A DNA stretch of 64,000 nt, from positions 3,964,570-4,028,569 of the forward strand of contig CM053246.1 of assembly GCA_028583405.1 (NCBI GenBank), in the 5' to 3' direction. This DNA comes from Pogonophryne albipinna. Its lineage: Eukaryota; Chordata; Actinopteri; Perciformes; Artedidraconidae. Below, in pieces: positions 23,475 to 36,489 of the stretch. The position numbers were made by a program, and so were the translations under genes. The first letter of the stretch is position 1; each line of letters starts with the position of its first letter. The notes beneath the pieces were generated by a model. The model searched no databases and had not been told where the DNA came from. It saw only the letters and a program-made list of their open reading frames with translations.

Positions 23475-24290
23475 CCCCCAAGACTCTTTATTTCTTTTCT
23501 ATTCACTTGAATACTGAAATCAATGCATGTAAATATATTATGGACAGCGCGCCCATTCAAAGGCATGAACAGTATTAACTGCCTTGGACTTGTTATGGCA
23601 AAAAAGAGAAAAAACCTAACTTTTCCAGAAACCGAACAAGTTCCTGAGCTGAGCAGAAGAGCTGCTGCAGAGGACCCTGGGAACTGTAAGAAATGTAAAT
23701 GTTATAACGTGTATGGCAACCAGAAAAAGGGAGGCCTTTAACTTTATTTATTGTACATTTCAATGCTGATATGCTGATTTGTGTTGATTATTGATAGGGA
23801 ACTCTTTTATTTTGGAACATTTGGCTTGCACAATTAGCATTCTTATTTCCTGTATAGGCCTAACTATAGTCTGAGTTTTTGGCACTCGTAATTTTATGAT
23901 GTTCTGGATTATAGGGTCAAAATCAGGACCTATAGGCTGGATTATATACGGGTCATATTGTTTATATTTATCAAAAACTCGCACATTAAACTAGACGGTC
24001 TATTTAAGATGACAAAAAGAAAAAACATCCAAATGTTTTATTTTGCATTTTTCCTGTGGTTCAGTGCTAATAGTCACTCGCGTCATTTTTTGTTTTGTTT
24101 TCGTTTTTTAATCAGGATAACTTCTATTTGAATTCAAGGAGTTAAATGTGTATTATGATCTAAGATGGTAATTTAAAACCTGTCATGTTATGGAAAGGAT
24201 AATGTATCTTGAAGGTTGATACCTCCTGCTCTTTGTTCAATTGCTGAGCAAAGGCGTTTCGAAATAAAGACAATCTGTCTTCAACGCTAT
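23475..24290 (+). other. Probable sox14 3' untranslated region with poly(A) signal
   Basis: After the TAA at 23472-23474 the sequence becomes AT-rich and no frame stays open usefully. The best poly(A) signal is AATAAA at 24263-24268 (cgaaataaagac), followed by a T/G-containing stretch. This would give a 3' UTR of roughly 0.8 kb. The ORF at 23523-23741 inside it has no recognisable domain and is treated as noncoding. Confidence 0.5.
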
Positions 24291-27200
24291 CAATGTCCTG
24301 TATTTGTAGCTTATTGTTGGGTACTTGAGATGACAGAGATAGTGGAATGCTGTGTAGGTGCTGCGGGGAAGGAAACTTGGCAAGGCCTCATTAAATATCA
24401 TTTAAATTAGGAAACAAATACAATGTTAGTTTTTAAACGCTTGGAATTAAAACAATAGATTTATCATAAAAATAGAGTCAGAAATAAATAAAAACAATTC
24501 ATAGATTGTTTATTACATTTCAAATGGAAGACCCACCTTGACCCTAACTAATCATAGTCTAAAGACGGAACAATAACATCAAAATCAATTGTCTTTTTTT
24601 CCAAAATCGATCTTCTTCTTGTTTCTGTTTAAGCTGTCAGACTCCTTCAGCTTTCTTCCCCCCGTCTGGCTGCAGCTGTGTGTAGATGATGGAACAGGTT
24701 TGAGGCAGGAAGGTGTTTCTGTGACTCTCAGATGAACCGGCTGTTTGAAGTTTAACGGTTCCGCGGAGGCCTCCCTGAGGGACCCCGCCCGTCCGACCTG
24801 TCTGACTGCTTAATCACTTCTCTTAATTATAGCTTTAACTAATGTAACAAACTCAATGATGGGATTTTTCCCTTCCCTTTTGTAGCGTGCTGGCTTGCTC
24901 CCACCACTACACTGCGGTTTAAATGTCTCTGTTTACTGTTAAAAAAGAAAAAGGTGCTGCAGCCAAAAGCCCGCTAAAGCCTTGTATCCCCAAGTCATTC
25001 ACACGAGTTAAAACCTGTTTAAACTTGTGAGTGATATCGGTCTGACTCCCATTAAGACAATACTGCATGGAAAAAGCTTACAGTATGAATTATACAAGCA
25101 TTTACAGATTTTAAATGTATTTTTCTGTCAATGCAGATCAGGATTTGCGCACCGCGGTGTATCCTCATATTAAACGAATGTGTAGTATTAATTAAAAATG
25201 TCATTCCACATCCAAATTGTTTACTTATCTGCCAGGAACATATGCTGGAGAAGTTCATATTCAGGATTCTGCACTATTGCCCAAGGTGCAATTCAATCCT
25301 GGGGAGGAAGAAGGGGGAGAGATTTTTATGACAGACTTAGTCCTTATCTACGGCTGTAAATTAGGGTGACACTTCATTGAACCGAATGTGAAGTTTTACA
25401 TCAAACCCCTAAAGCATCCTAATTCAACTTTGAAATTAGACAATTATAATTACTTTGAGGAGCAGCAGCAGACCGATATATATTTCTCCCGCAAAGAAAA
25501 TGAGGCGAATAACCTTGCTCTTGTTTTAAATCACTTTATATGTTTTACATTTTAAAAGAAAGTTTTGCCGCGTGCACTCAATACCTTTAATTATCCAACT
25601 TAGTCACGGAAATTGACTGTGGTTACTTACATCGCCCTGGAATAAATAACCCTAACGATAAACGCGCATGTGAGAGGTATAATGGGAGGGAAATTATGAT
25701 TTGAAATTATAGAGGGAGGCTTTTAAATCTCTCTTTAACTCTTCCTCCCCCCTTGACGTTTTTATTGGAGCACAACAGAGGAGAATTCAATCTGCCTTAT
25801 CTCTCCGGGACTCCTTTCAGCGCCAGATCAGAGAGAAAGGAGAGGATAATTGTTCTTTATTTTATTTAATTCAGGTCATTTATATGCTTCATTTGGTGAT
25901 AAAAGTCAACGAGGAGGGGGACATCACGCGCCTTTTACCTTCTCTGCACAACACTTCAAGTCCACAAAATATTAAATAGATGAAATAAAAATAGCGGAAA
26001 GAGGAGGAGGAGGGGGGCAGGACATTTTTAATTAAAAGCCATGGGTCATTTACATTATTGTCTTTTCATTTTACCCTGAAATCATCTTCAGTAAATGGAC
26101 TTTGATAAGTAGCTGTTGAGAATGTGATTTTGTATTTAGGCGTACTAATGTCCTAAATGAAAAGGAGGAGAAAGTCCCCTCGAGGAGAGGTTGGAGAAAA
26201 ACACCATTGATGATCCTGATGAGGGTGTTGGAAGAGAGATGATTATAAGGCACACAGGCGAGCTTATCATGCGTTTGTGTCAACGCGAGGTTTGACACAA
26301 ATATATATTGAGAAATTATTTTGGGGAGGGATAAAAACTGATCTAATTTCAGCATATTAAATATTGTCTCGGAAAGACCAAAAATCATCACTGGCTAAAT
26401 CCTTAGTCTATCTGAAATTGAATCTGGGATAGCATTCTGACGGGAGGAAAAGTAAAACCGTGCAGTTGTTGTTTGAAGGCGCGGGGGCTTGAATTTGGGT
26501 CTCTGAATTCTCATCTGAAAGAAATGAAATGGTGAACGAGCTGATAAAGAAGAGAGGAGCGCGTGAGCTGAGAGAAAAGGAATCATGCCACGGTGCGTTT
26601 AATGTGCGCTGCCAGTCGGAAAAGTGATTTACACCGAGACTTTATTCCCCTGACACATATAAGAAAGACTCTGCTTTATTTATCGGACATGCACACGCTC
26701 ATGCATGCACGCGCGGTCCTCTATACGGTCAACCCTCTGGAGTTCATCGCATGCAGATATTAAAGCAGAGAATACAACATGCAACACTCAGAGCAGAGCT
26801 GTGTGTGCAGCGGACAGAGAGCTATGTTCAGTCTAATGAAAATGACTTTGTTTTATTTGCTAATCAATCGATTCTTGCACGTGTTCAGGCCTTGAAGCTC
26901 CAGTCTGGTGTTTGGTGCCGCTCTCAAACAACACATGCTATAGTTTCCTTTTTTAATTCATATCTATACAGATCTAATGCTAAAATATTTTAGAATATTT
27001 TAATCATTTTATTTATTTGACAATTAAATAAGTATTTGTAATCATTTTCTGATCATTATTTATTTAATAAATTATCTAAGCAACTTTAAGTAATCGACTT
27101 TTTGTAAAATCTGCATATTCAGACATCATCAGGCTCTAGTCATTATGGATCAAATGAATGTTGTCCCCTTACTCACATTGTATCAGAAAGTCTTTATTTG

Positions 27201-29431
27201 GAAATACTCTCTCATTGAAGCCAATGGGTTACATCAGTTTATTGTCACTCACTCATGTCACATGTTTGGTTCAATTTGAAGTCACGTGACCCACACATTC
27301 CCAAGAATCCTGAGCAGAAACATCCTCTTCTGAACTAACGCCCCAAATCTCTCTTATGAACCTTCAGAATCAAGATGCTAAATGTCACTTTCAGTTCAAC
27401 CAAAGGACTCATTTCAATTGTTTTCAAAGACACAAAGCAATAAACTTATCTAGTAAATGAAATAAATGTCTAAAAAAAAACGTTATTTATACGAATTATT
27501 TTTTCCCTTGCGACCCTTCCGATTTATCTTGTGACTCCTTAGGGGTCTTGACCCCCAGTATGGGAACCACTCTATATCCCAAATGCCTTATACATTTAAA
27601 GGTTAACACAGTATTCCCATGCATCCTGCCTCAAACACAGTTCTTATTCTTAAATGTTTGGACATATTTCAGTCTCAGAAGCTGCTTGTGACTGTTACAT
27701 TTCTTCATGCATATGTATTATTATATTATGCATGTCCTGCCTGCTCAGACACCTCCCATACATTACAAATGCCTGTCATCATTTACAGAATGCATCGGCG
27801 TGTGAGACCCACATTTTGTGTGTGTGTTAATGTGTGTGTGTTCTTCTTGAGTTATTGTTCTCGGTCTTTGTTGCTCATGCACTCTCTGAATATCCATGCA
27901 GTATAAACTTTCCATACATCAAATCCTGCGGACGAAGGAGTGTTGCGTTTTCTGATTAATACTCAGGATGCCTTCTTAGGCATCAAGTTTTATTTATTTT
28001 TTCATACATGCATCTGCTGCATTTGTATGGCACAGATAAAAAAAGCTAAATGCTGGGCATGGGTATATGAGGTGTCAGAAAGTGACTCAGTGATTCTTCA
28101 AACTGACTGATTGTCTTAGGTGAATTATAGAATTCTTATTAAAGTCTTGTTGGTGTACAGTATTTGATGTGATATTAAAAAAAACTGCAGACCTGCACTT
28201 ATTGATTAACATTTTGATTCCATATTATTTCAATGGGTTTATGACAATAAGACGTTTATACTAAGTCAGAGGAGCTCAAATCTCAGAGGAAGTTTCATCA
28301 TAGAGATAAAACTTCACATGACCACCCACTATTTCATTATGCTTTAATAAACAACGTTTTCTTTCCTAAGAAAACGTGTTACATTGATTTATTTTCTTCA
28401 TATGATTTATGTAGGATCCTTTTGAATATAAATGTAGGTGATCCTCTGATGAAGATATTTATCCCGGTAGCTGTACAATGCTAATCATCTGTAAGTGTCT
28501 CTGTACAGAATGAGCTCACAGGTAATGTCTTAACAATCTCTTCAACATGTTTACAAAATACCTCTAAATGATGTCTCATACCAGAGGACACTTCCTGCTT
28601 ACAATCGAGTGCACGAGGGTGAATGCTGAGTAAAAAGATGAGTATGATCAGATTGCACCCTTTGTGTCCATAGTGGCTGATGTAAAGCCCACCCTAATTC
28701 CACTTGTATGAAACCCACTGTGCACGGCCACAGTTAGCATTGAGGTCACAGAGGTCATGGCCCTGCTAATATTCGTGTTTATTGGATACTGGATTTAAAA
28801 ACTGAAAAGGAATTTACATTCCATGATTGAACTACTCATCATTGTCAAATTTTGGAGGCAATTTCTATAAATAAATGCTAAAACGGTAACGAAATAAACT
28901 TTCCCAATGGACCAAAACAGCCAATACAGCGATATGTGGGGAAGGTTATAACCAACCCTGCAGGTTAGAGTTCCTGACAGTGGCGCTTAAAAAGACAGGA
29001 ACCACCAACAACAGCCAGGTAGTTCTCATTTAGTCGCCAATGATTGTGAAAGAGAGACCGATATAAAAAACGGTAGCTGTAACATGCTCCTCTCAGATGT
29101 GCACTAACCTGCTTTCTGGTGCTTGTGACTTCATCGTGACACAACGGGAAAAAACAAGGACATCTCGTCTACTGGCAATGGGAAAGGATCCTTTCGCCTA
29201 TTTTTGTCTGGTTGTCCTACATTCAATACAAAAATAATAAAATAGGGTAAAACAGGGTAGAGTGAAAGTAAGAGATTTAGTGTTGGCCGCCCACACAAAG
29301 GGCAGAATGTATATCTGAACGGTCTGATGAATAAATAAAATGTGAAAAGGTGTGATCTGTTTTTACCAGAGTTAAACTAGGTGGGTGTTATTCTGCTCGG
29401 GTCTGAACTCATATTTCAAGGATCTTGGAAA
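24291..29431. other. No gene recognised; sox14 downstream noncoding DNA
   Basis: Five kilobases without a supportable gene. 25560-25740 and 25900-26080 are repeat-free and contain words like aattgactgtggttactt and gggaaattatgatttg. 27470-27572 ends ttgacccccagtatgggaac, the reverse of a common hAT-type start, so a degenerate hAT end is likely there. No frame shows a domain. Confidence 0.5.
27470..27572. mobile_element. Degenerate hAT-type transposon end
   Basis: The phrase gacccttccgatttatcttg followed by gggtcttgacccccagta and tgggaaccact matches the usual reverse-complement form of a hAT terminus (AGTGGTTCCCA-...-GGGTC). No partner end or target duplication was found. Confidence 0.4.
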
Positions 29432-29610
29432 CACTGAAATAACTGAAACGTTGACTTTCATTTCATTTATTAGGTCAACAGATTTCACATAACGAGGTTA
29501 AAGCTAAAATATTAGGTTGAACCTAATATATTTTATTAAAACTTAATATTATTGCTTTCAACTAACCTTATACAGTTATAATTAAAGTAAACATTTCCGT
29601 GTTTTCAGTG
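29432..29610. mobile_element. CACTGAAA-ended MITE, copy A
   Basis: The element runs from cactgaaataactgaaacg to acatttccgtgttttcagtg; the ends are imperfect inverted repeats. The inner phrase cttaatattattgctttcaa is shared with copies at 31086-31275 and 63325-63459. No coding capacity. Confidence 0.6.
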
Positions 29611-29757
29611 TGGATACATATGGTCATAACATAAAGGAGTACATGTTTGGCAAAACTTCAAAATGAGTCATATTTAAACTGACATCCAGTAATACAAGAA
29701 GACTGGAGGAAACACACCTTCTCATATCATGTTGTTTCATGAAGGGCGGATGCAGCA

Positions 29758-29945
<188 letters not shown>

Positions 29946-31085
29946 CACTGGCTGACTTCAGGGTGAGGGCAGCACTGCAGTCCGCTGGAATCCCTGGGTA
30001 AAGAGGATGCTAATCGTAGCTTCTTGTGCCTGAGCATGTCTTCCTGGGCCAAATGAGATTAGAGTGAGTGGGATATGGCGGAGCGACGTGCGTGGGGTTC
30101 TGGAGGTGAAAGGTAAGGCACTTATCAGGAGGTTCCCCTCGGGGTCCTCCACGGCTGACTCAATCAAAACCCTGCACGCACTTCTCCCTGGATTAGACTA
30201 ATCAGGAAGGAGCAGGGGATGTATGGACCACTTATCTGAAAAAAAACATTGGGCTCTCTTTCCCTTTGAAAATACCCTACAGAAGTGTTTGTTAATTTTA
30301 TTTATTACAGGATGCTTGTCGATGTGGCAATCTTCCATAGAATCATTAAAAAGGGCTCTTCCACGCACTGTTTACATGCTGCAGAGATACAGGAGCCTTT
30401 GATGTTCCAAATTCCCCCCCGTTCACTCATTGTCATTATTATTTATTATTTATATTTTTCCTTCATTTATTTTTCACCATTCGTGTTTCTGGTGCCACAA
30501 CAGATCAGACTGATGGAAAGTAGTCGACGTAACAAAGGCCCTGAAAGGTAAATGAATATGTATTACAGACGACTTCAGAGCCAGACAGGCCGTTAGCAGT
30601 CAAAGCAATGGTGAGAAGATAACAGCAATTTTCACACTTATGATTACCTTCAAATTAATCTCCATTTCTTGAAGGGATGTGGGATAGTTGACTAGCATAT
30701 CTTCAATTTCTCGATTAAAAAAAGTTATTTAAGCAAAGTTTCAGCTACTTGTTTGACAAAATAATCCCAAAACAATTGTAGATTTGAATAGGAGACACAC
30801 ACAGAAGGGCAAATGGACAAAAGTCACAGGTAGGTGAAAGTCTCTCCAACACCTAAAACTGTTCTAGAAGGGACATGTTTTAATGTATCACTATATAGTT
30901 TACCTGTTTTTTGTACATGCAGCTTCTCACTACAACATCCCAAATGTGTATTTTAAAAATCTATATACAATGTAATTTTTGAATGCATAAATAACAAATT
31001 CCTACTTCTTAAAAGTTAAATTGTTGGGAAGAAAAACCCTCTTGTATGTTGAAATCAGTACTATACAGGTTTTTACTTTACTTTA
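29946..31085. other. No gene recognised
   Basis: 29950-30200 is non-repetitive and moderately GC-rich; the rest is AT-rich. ORFs are short and without domains. Confidence 0.5.
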
Positions 31086-31275
31086 CACTGAAAAAACTGA
31101 AACGTTGATTTTAATCAATTTTATTTATTATTTAATGTATTTATTATGTCAACATTTATGTCAATTATATTACATTTAAATAAGAAATATTAGGTTTAAC
31201 TTAATATTATGGCTTTCAACCAACCGAATACAGTTATTTGAAGTCTGTTGACATAATACATTTAATTAAAATAAA
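31086..31275. mobile_element. CACTGAAA-ended MITE, copy B (right end lost)
   Basis: Starts cactgaaaaaactgaaacg, shares ttaacttaatattatggctt-type sequence and gttgacataatacatttaat with copies A and C. The right-hand end runs into an A-rich stretch. Confidence 0.55.
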
Positions 31276-31563
31276 ATAAAAAATGGGTGTAGCTGTACCT
31301 GCTCTGGTATGACTAGCTAATGATGGATTAGCTAATGTTAGAAATATGTATATATATACAGGTTTTTGGAGTAACAAATTACATGTAGCGGGATTATGTT
31401 CAGGATACAAAAAAGGTAACTGTATTTCTTTACAGTTACAAAAAAAGGACGTACCGTATTTTCCGAACTATAAGTCGCACCTGTGTATAAGTCGCTCTTA
31501 TCAAAAAACGTGTCGTTAAGAGAAAAAAAACATATATAAGTCGCTTTGATGTATAAGTCGCAT

Positions 31564-31790
31564 TTATCCACTGAAGTCTTCATCCTCTGTGTCGCTGTTA
31601 AACACTTCCGCCAACCCTGGGGGAAGTGTTTAACAGCAACACAGAGGATGAAGACTCTCCATCAGAATCAGCTCCGATCAGACCTTTCTGAATCCCGACA
31701 GGATGGTGTCGGTCGTCACTGAAGCCCATGCTGTGTCCATCCATCCCACAACATCCTGGAAAGTCACGTGACGCATCCTCCTGGTTGCCG
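31564..31790 (-). pseudogene. Pogo-type transposase, C-terminal remnant
   Basis: On the minus strand one frame reads VVGWMDTAWASVTTDTILSG then FRKV and a TGA. The pattern W-x(4)-AW-x(5)-TI-x-GF-K is that of the C-terminal end of pogo/Tigger DDE transposases. A neighbouring frame reads GLIGADSDGESSSS and ends FNSDTEDEDFSG with TAA at 31566-31564. Only ~75 codons remain, with a stop and at least one frame change; the catalytic domain is absent. Confidence 0.6.
31575..31656. repeat. 35-bp inverted repeat inside the Tigger remnant
   Basis: 31575-31609 pairs with 31622-31656 with one mismatch and a 12-base loop. It overlaps the Ser/Glu/Asp-rich transposase tail, so both arms are coding-derived. 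Confidence 0.8.
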
Positions 31791-31973
31791 TGACCTTTTT
31801 CTTCTTCGGTGGTACGGCAGTTTTCAGTTGTCACGATTACAACAGTGCCATCTATTGGCCGGAGTTTGAACGCAGTCAGACAAAATTCAATACATAAATC
31901 GATTCGAAGTATAAATCGCAGGACCAGCCAGACAGGTAAAAAAAACGCGATTTATAGTCCGGAATATACGGTA

Positions 31974-34127
31974 ATCAGATTACTGTTACATTTCTAAACT
32001 AGTGGATCACTAGCAGGATTACAGTTTTAGTAAAACCTAAAAAGATCATATAGTGTTTGTTGTAAAGGATCAGATGTTATCTCTGTTCTGTAGGCTAATA
32101 CTTTAAGCGTGAATCTACTGCCTGAATCTGCTCTATGGTTTTCACTTTCTTTGGTTCATTTGTTCTGTTTTTAATTCAGCAGGTGAACCTATACGTTTAT
32201 AAAATAGTGTGTGTGAGCCGAACTGTGTGTATGAAACTAAAACAGAGCATTTCTGTCAGCTCAGTAAAAATGTAAAAACATCTTGTTAATATTTCTTTAG
32301 TCTTTCTTTGATTTGCATTTAATATTGGAGGATATCCAAAAGTAACAGAAAGTAATTATTTGTATGGTGATACTCACATTAGGTTACTAGTTACCTTTTT
32401 TTAAAGGTAACTAGTAATTGCAACGGAAAACTAATTTAAAGTTACCCTCTTAACCTTGTTTGTATATTTAAATATATACACATGTTTGTATGTATTGAAC
32501 TGTTCATTAGCATTTGAATGAACATGTAGAAACTTGTGTTTGTCCTTGCTCTCTTTGCTGTGGATGAATAGTTGTCCTGGCCTGATGGAACAAACAGAGC
32601 GGCCTTGAGAGCCTTACAGCGTGGTTTGTTTTGGAATTGGGAAAGAATTTGCTTGCAATTTAGATCATTTTCAGGAAACCTTGTATGTGAGCAACACGGT
32701 AATCTTCTGCTTCGCTGTATTGATTTACCTTGGCTCTGGAACAAGAGTCTGAATGAGAGCTGCCCCACCACTCTCCATTCAGTCTGCAGGATGATGTGCA
32801 CTGTACCACATTGTTATCGCCACAAAGCACTACAGTGTTGATTATGCCAACTAATTATGGCATCAAATACTTGAGGAAGCGCAGAGCATCAGATGAATAA
32901 GATATCAGCCTTGTAAAGAGGTCTGATTCCTCGTATTACTGAATAATGCAACATTCAGGTGCCTCCCGAACCTGACATGATACTGAGCTTCATTCAAAAT
33001 GCTTGGGTTATTTCATTTTCAATTGTCACATTGTTCTTAGGCCAGAACATCATATCATGTGTTGTACTAAATATGAATTCAAACGCTCTGTTGTGTTGCA
33101 CTGTGCACTTGCTTTATTACTCAGTGAATGCCTTGTTTCCACTACATGACTCAAAGAATCTGACTACATCTTTTTCATATTTCTCTGATTCTAACTCGGT
33201 TAACAATATCTTTAGTTATAGTATACTATAACCAAAACGCTGTACTTTGCAATGAAGCATCTAATATTGAAATCGTATTTTGTATTCTATAAAATATGTC
33301 TGGTTATTGCAAACATGCTTTATTTTTAAATAAAGCAGACCTCATCCGGGCCGATCACTGACAAATCCAGTCCGTCACTTGCATTGGCGAGATGCATAAT
33401 TGCAGCATGTTGTGTCAAAATGAGATCAGCAGTGACATAGATATGGTGTGTGACAAATGGATGAGCAAAAATATGCAGAGAACATGCCTGCCATGCATTT
33501 GAGAAATCAGTGTAATATACTGTGAACGCATGCAACCCCCAACAAGCAAGCAAACAAAGATTGAAAAGCTATTAAATGTACTGACTATTATCTGTGGCAG
33601 CTGTCGCAGCACTTTCCAGAAACAGTGTTCTGGAACAGAAGGAGCAGTTTGCCCCTAAAGAGGCTTTGTACCCCCATGTCTCTCCTCCTTGTTTTGGAGA
33701 CTACCTCAGTTTGGAGTGGCCCTCTAAAGAGAGGGCTTCAAGGAACAGACGTAAAATAACTGCAATTGACTGTGGAATCCCACATGTAATAAAAATAGAA
33801 TCTAAGCCCGCTTAAAAATACATCTTTTTATTTTATTTTTGTGGCCTTATCTTTCAAAGCTCAAGGCCTGATTTCAACACACAGTTACAAAGCAAGGTTT
33901 CCTCCTATTAAAATAGTTGGTACATTCTACCAGGGTTTTTTAAATCAATCATCCGATTAATATAACACATGGAAACCTCGCACCCTGAGTCCTAGTTGAT
34001 TCATTATTGTACTTATTGCTGATATTGGCAAAAGAGACAAAACTGAGTGAGTTTATGGCACTGGAAAGCGTCTGGCGCATTAGGGGCTAACGAATGTTTG
34101 ACATTAGCAATAAGCTATTGTTGGCGC
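31974..34127. other. No gene recognised; contains a short palindrome
   Basis: 32384-32417 is a hairpin (ttactagttaccttt with its reverse complement, 4-base loop) in the same gtaac-rich repeat that flanks the Tigger remnant. 32570-32930 is non-repetitive, with words such as attgatttaccttggctctg and ccaactaattatggcatcaa. 33100-34100 shows nothing. Confidence 0.45.
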
Positions 34128-35380
34128 CAGGGACGTGCACAGACATTTTTGGGGGCAGGAGCTCAAGTGAGAAAAAGGGCACTTCCCATAATCATTTATT
34201 AAAACAAAAGGTCAAAAAAAAAGTTAAATATAGTTGCACATCTCTGACTTACTGACCAATTTATTTTAATACCCTCACACTCACGCAAGTGTTTAAAAAT
34301 AATCAGCTAACACAGAGACAATGGTTTTCTTTAGTATTCACTACGCACAAGAGCAGACAACAAACTAGTAACAATTAATAGTTATTAAATGAGCAGCCAA
34401 CAATCAAAATTATGAAGTTACTGTTTAAGGACATTACAGGCAAAAAGATCGTTTTTTCATGTACTTGTAAATGTTGTTATGTTGGTCTATTTTGCTTCCA
34501 TGTTTTCTTTCACTCTAATGTAAAGAATACTTCCAAAAAACACATATAAATGGTGTTCGTTTTACTACCATGTCTGAATTAATCTATAGATTTAAAGCTA
34601 ATCTGCATTTAAACATAACATTTCAGGGGAAAATACTGACTTGACGTAAGTAACTATCTGGGGAAGTTGTGAGGTGATGTGTTTTTTGTTTTATCCTTTT
34701 CACCTGTCTTGGTAACTGCATGCAAATTAGCGCATTTTAATTAAGATAAGATAAGAGATAAGATAGTACTTTATTACTAGTGTACTAGTTAACGCCTAAT
34801 TTGCGTGGCGATTGTGATGACGTTATTAGATACACATTTTACTGTATTCACCTTTAGTGTCTCCCCTTAAGTAGGCTACAGTACATTAGCCTGTATGCCC
34901 ATAATAAATTGCCTTAGCTAAACCTTGAGCTAACTCGTCCATTAGCTAGTAGCCTACCTTAATTAACTATATTTGTTATTGTCTTTTGGCTAATTAGCTG
35001 TAAACTCGAGGCACTGGCAGTTTAGTCATTTGTTCATCACCACTCACCTTCAAACAAGCCAAGAAAAGTCGGCATAACATGGGACTTTAATTAAGGTGGG
35101 AGGTGCTGCTCCCTGTCTGTCTGAAGTGTTTGCCGATGTCCGCACCGCTGTGCAGGAGACGTGGAGGGAGGGAGAGCTACGGAACTTCAGTCTAATCTCC
35201 CGACCTGATCTTTTAATTTTGTATTCAATCAATATATTGTTGGAAAGGGAAACTGTGCGCAAACAGCAGTAGATATATATTCATTTATTTAAAAAAGGGG
35301 GAAAAAAGGGCACTTTCTCTGGAGGAAGAAAAAGGGCAGGGGCTCAAGCCCACTTTGATGTCTATGTGTGCACGTGCCTG
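34128..35380. mobile_element. hAT-type non-autonomous element, 1.25 kb
   Basis: The left end cagggacgtgcacagacat and the right end (minus strand caggcacgtgcacacatagac) form terminal inverted repeats. Flanking octamers gttggcgc and gctagcgc match at six of eight positions, as expected for a decayed 8-bp hAT target duplication. Subterminal aaagggcacttcc and aaagggcaggggctca phrases also echo each other. No transposase ORF remains. Confidence 0.65.
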
Positions 35381-35853
35381 GCTAGCGCTATAAAACACAA
35401 TCACTACTCTCTTATCTTTCATGTATCCTTTCTTCTGTGATTATTAGTACCTACCATCCTGATTTTTAGCTGTTTTTACATTTCTGCACCTGTGTATGCT
35501 TTTCTCTTCCTTCGCTTGAGAAAATCGATCGTGTTTGTAGAGGCTCATCTTTTACATAGACACTTCGTAGTGGTTTAGTTTTTGTGATTACCACAATGTG
35601 AGGTTGTGCTTCCTTGTTAACTTTCAGCAACTGCTGAGATTTGTGGTGCAAATTCCTTTCGTTGTTATGACACTTTAACTGACGAGGAAATGTTCTAGCC
35701 AGCCAGGAACATGCTAATTCGAGCTAGCTCAATTTGCTAGCTTTCTAAGTGTCAGTTGTCAAAACTGGTTTAAGGACCATGCCTCTTTTGTTGTGCAGTG
35801 TGTAAGGTAAAAGAGGAGGTTGAATTAAAGAGGATGTTAGAATAGTAAACTAA
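35381..35853. other. No gene recognised
   Basis: AT-rich noncoding DNA with no repeat structure I can name. Confidence 0.5.
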
Positions 35854-35940
35854 TTAGTGTGAATGCTGTGCCACAGCATTCCACTATAGTTCTTCAATTT
35901 TTTCTTTATTCTTCCCCTTATTATTATTATTTCAGCCAAT
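35854..35940. repeat. Left arm of a dispersed inverted repeat (partner near 43930-44010)
   Basis: ttagtgtgaatgctgtgcca, then gcattccactatagttcttc and a tail containing ccccttattattatt and tttcagccaat, is a near reverse complement of 43930-44010. It may be one end of a transposon later split by insertions, or one end of an independent copy. Confidence 0.55.
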
Positions 35941-36225
35941 ATTCAGGTTCTGGTAATTTTTATAGAGGAGCCATAGTTTTTGAACAGGTGGCAAAATTGT
36001 CAGATATAATCTTCAATGCATTCTTAATGGCACTCAGTGCTGCAGTTGGTAAATCGTCATAAGTCGTCACCATGGTAACCTTTTTTAAACCTTTTCTTTT
36101 AAATATTAAGCTTCTTCACTATTTTTCCTCCTCTTCCAGTTTAACATTTCACTTTCAAGTGTTCAACAAAGTTATTGCAATGCATTTGAGGACCACTATT
36201 GAGGTAAGCATGTTGTAACTTCCGG

Positions 36226-36259
<34 letters not shown>

Positions 36260-36489
36260 CATCTCCGGGTATCCTGTGTGCCTGTTCTGTTGCTGATAGC
36301 TTATTATCTTAACTTAATCGATCGTTTTAAAACTCTTGATCACGGCAACTGCCTGACATTGTAATCACACGTGACGTTACTACAGCTTAAGCACTCACAA
36401 CTCTCCTTCTCTTAGCGACTGTAACTCCACACTTGCCTACACTCTTTTCGGGTTTGCTAACGGTAGCTACTTTAGCTTGATAGCTAGCC
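35941..36489. other. Repeat-like DNA and LINE 5' UTR-like sequence
   Basis: 35941-36180 is AT-rich repeat DNA. From about 36190 the sequence becomes the GC-richer leader of the L2 element whose ORF1 starts at 36490, and it includes a (TTG)n run. Confidence 0.4.
36224..36259. repeat. (TTG)n microsatellite
   Basis: Twelve perfect ttg/gtt units. Confidence 0.95.

Larger units (their letters stand above)
31454..31971 (-). mobile_element. Tigger/pogo-like (Tc1/mariner) element, internally deleted
   Basis: The left end ccgtattttccgaactataa mirrors the right end (minus strand ccgtatattccggactataa), and both are flanked by TA, the Tc1/mariner target. Repeated taagtcgc words fill the subterminal region. 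The interior holds the 3' end of a transposase on the minus strand. The element sits inside a DNA stretch that resumes on both sides with gtaac/attac-rich sequence. Confidence 0.7.

Noticed and set aside
23523..23741. 72-codon ORF just after sox14
   Set aside because: Lies in the probable 3' UTR, shows no domain and no link to the sox14 frame.
32384..32417. Hairpin as a regulatory RNA
   Set aside because: Sits inside a gtaac/gttac-rich transposon-like sequence where such dyads are common.
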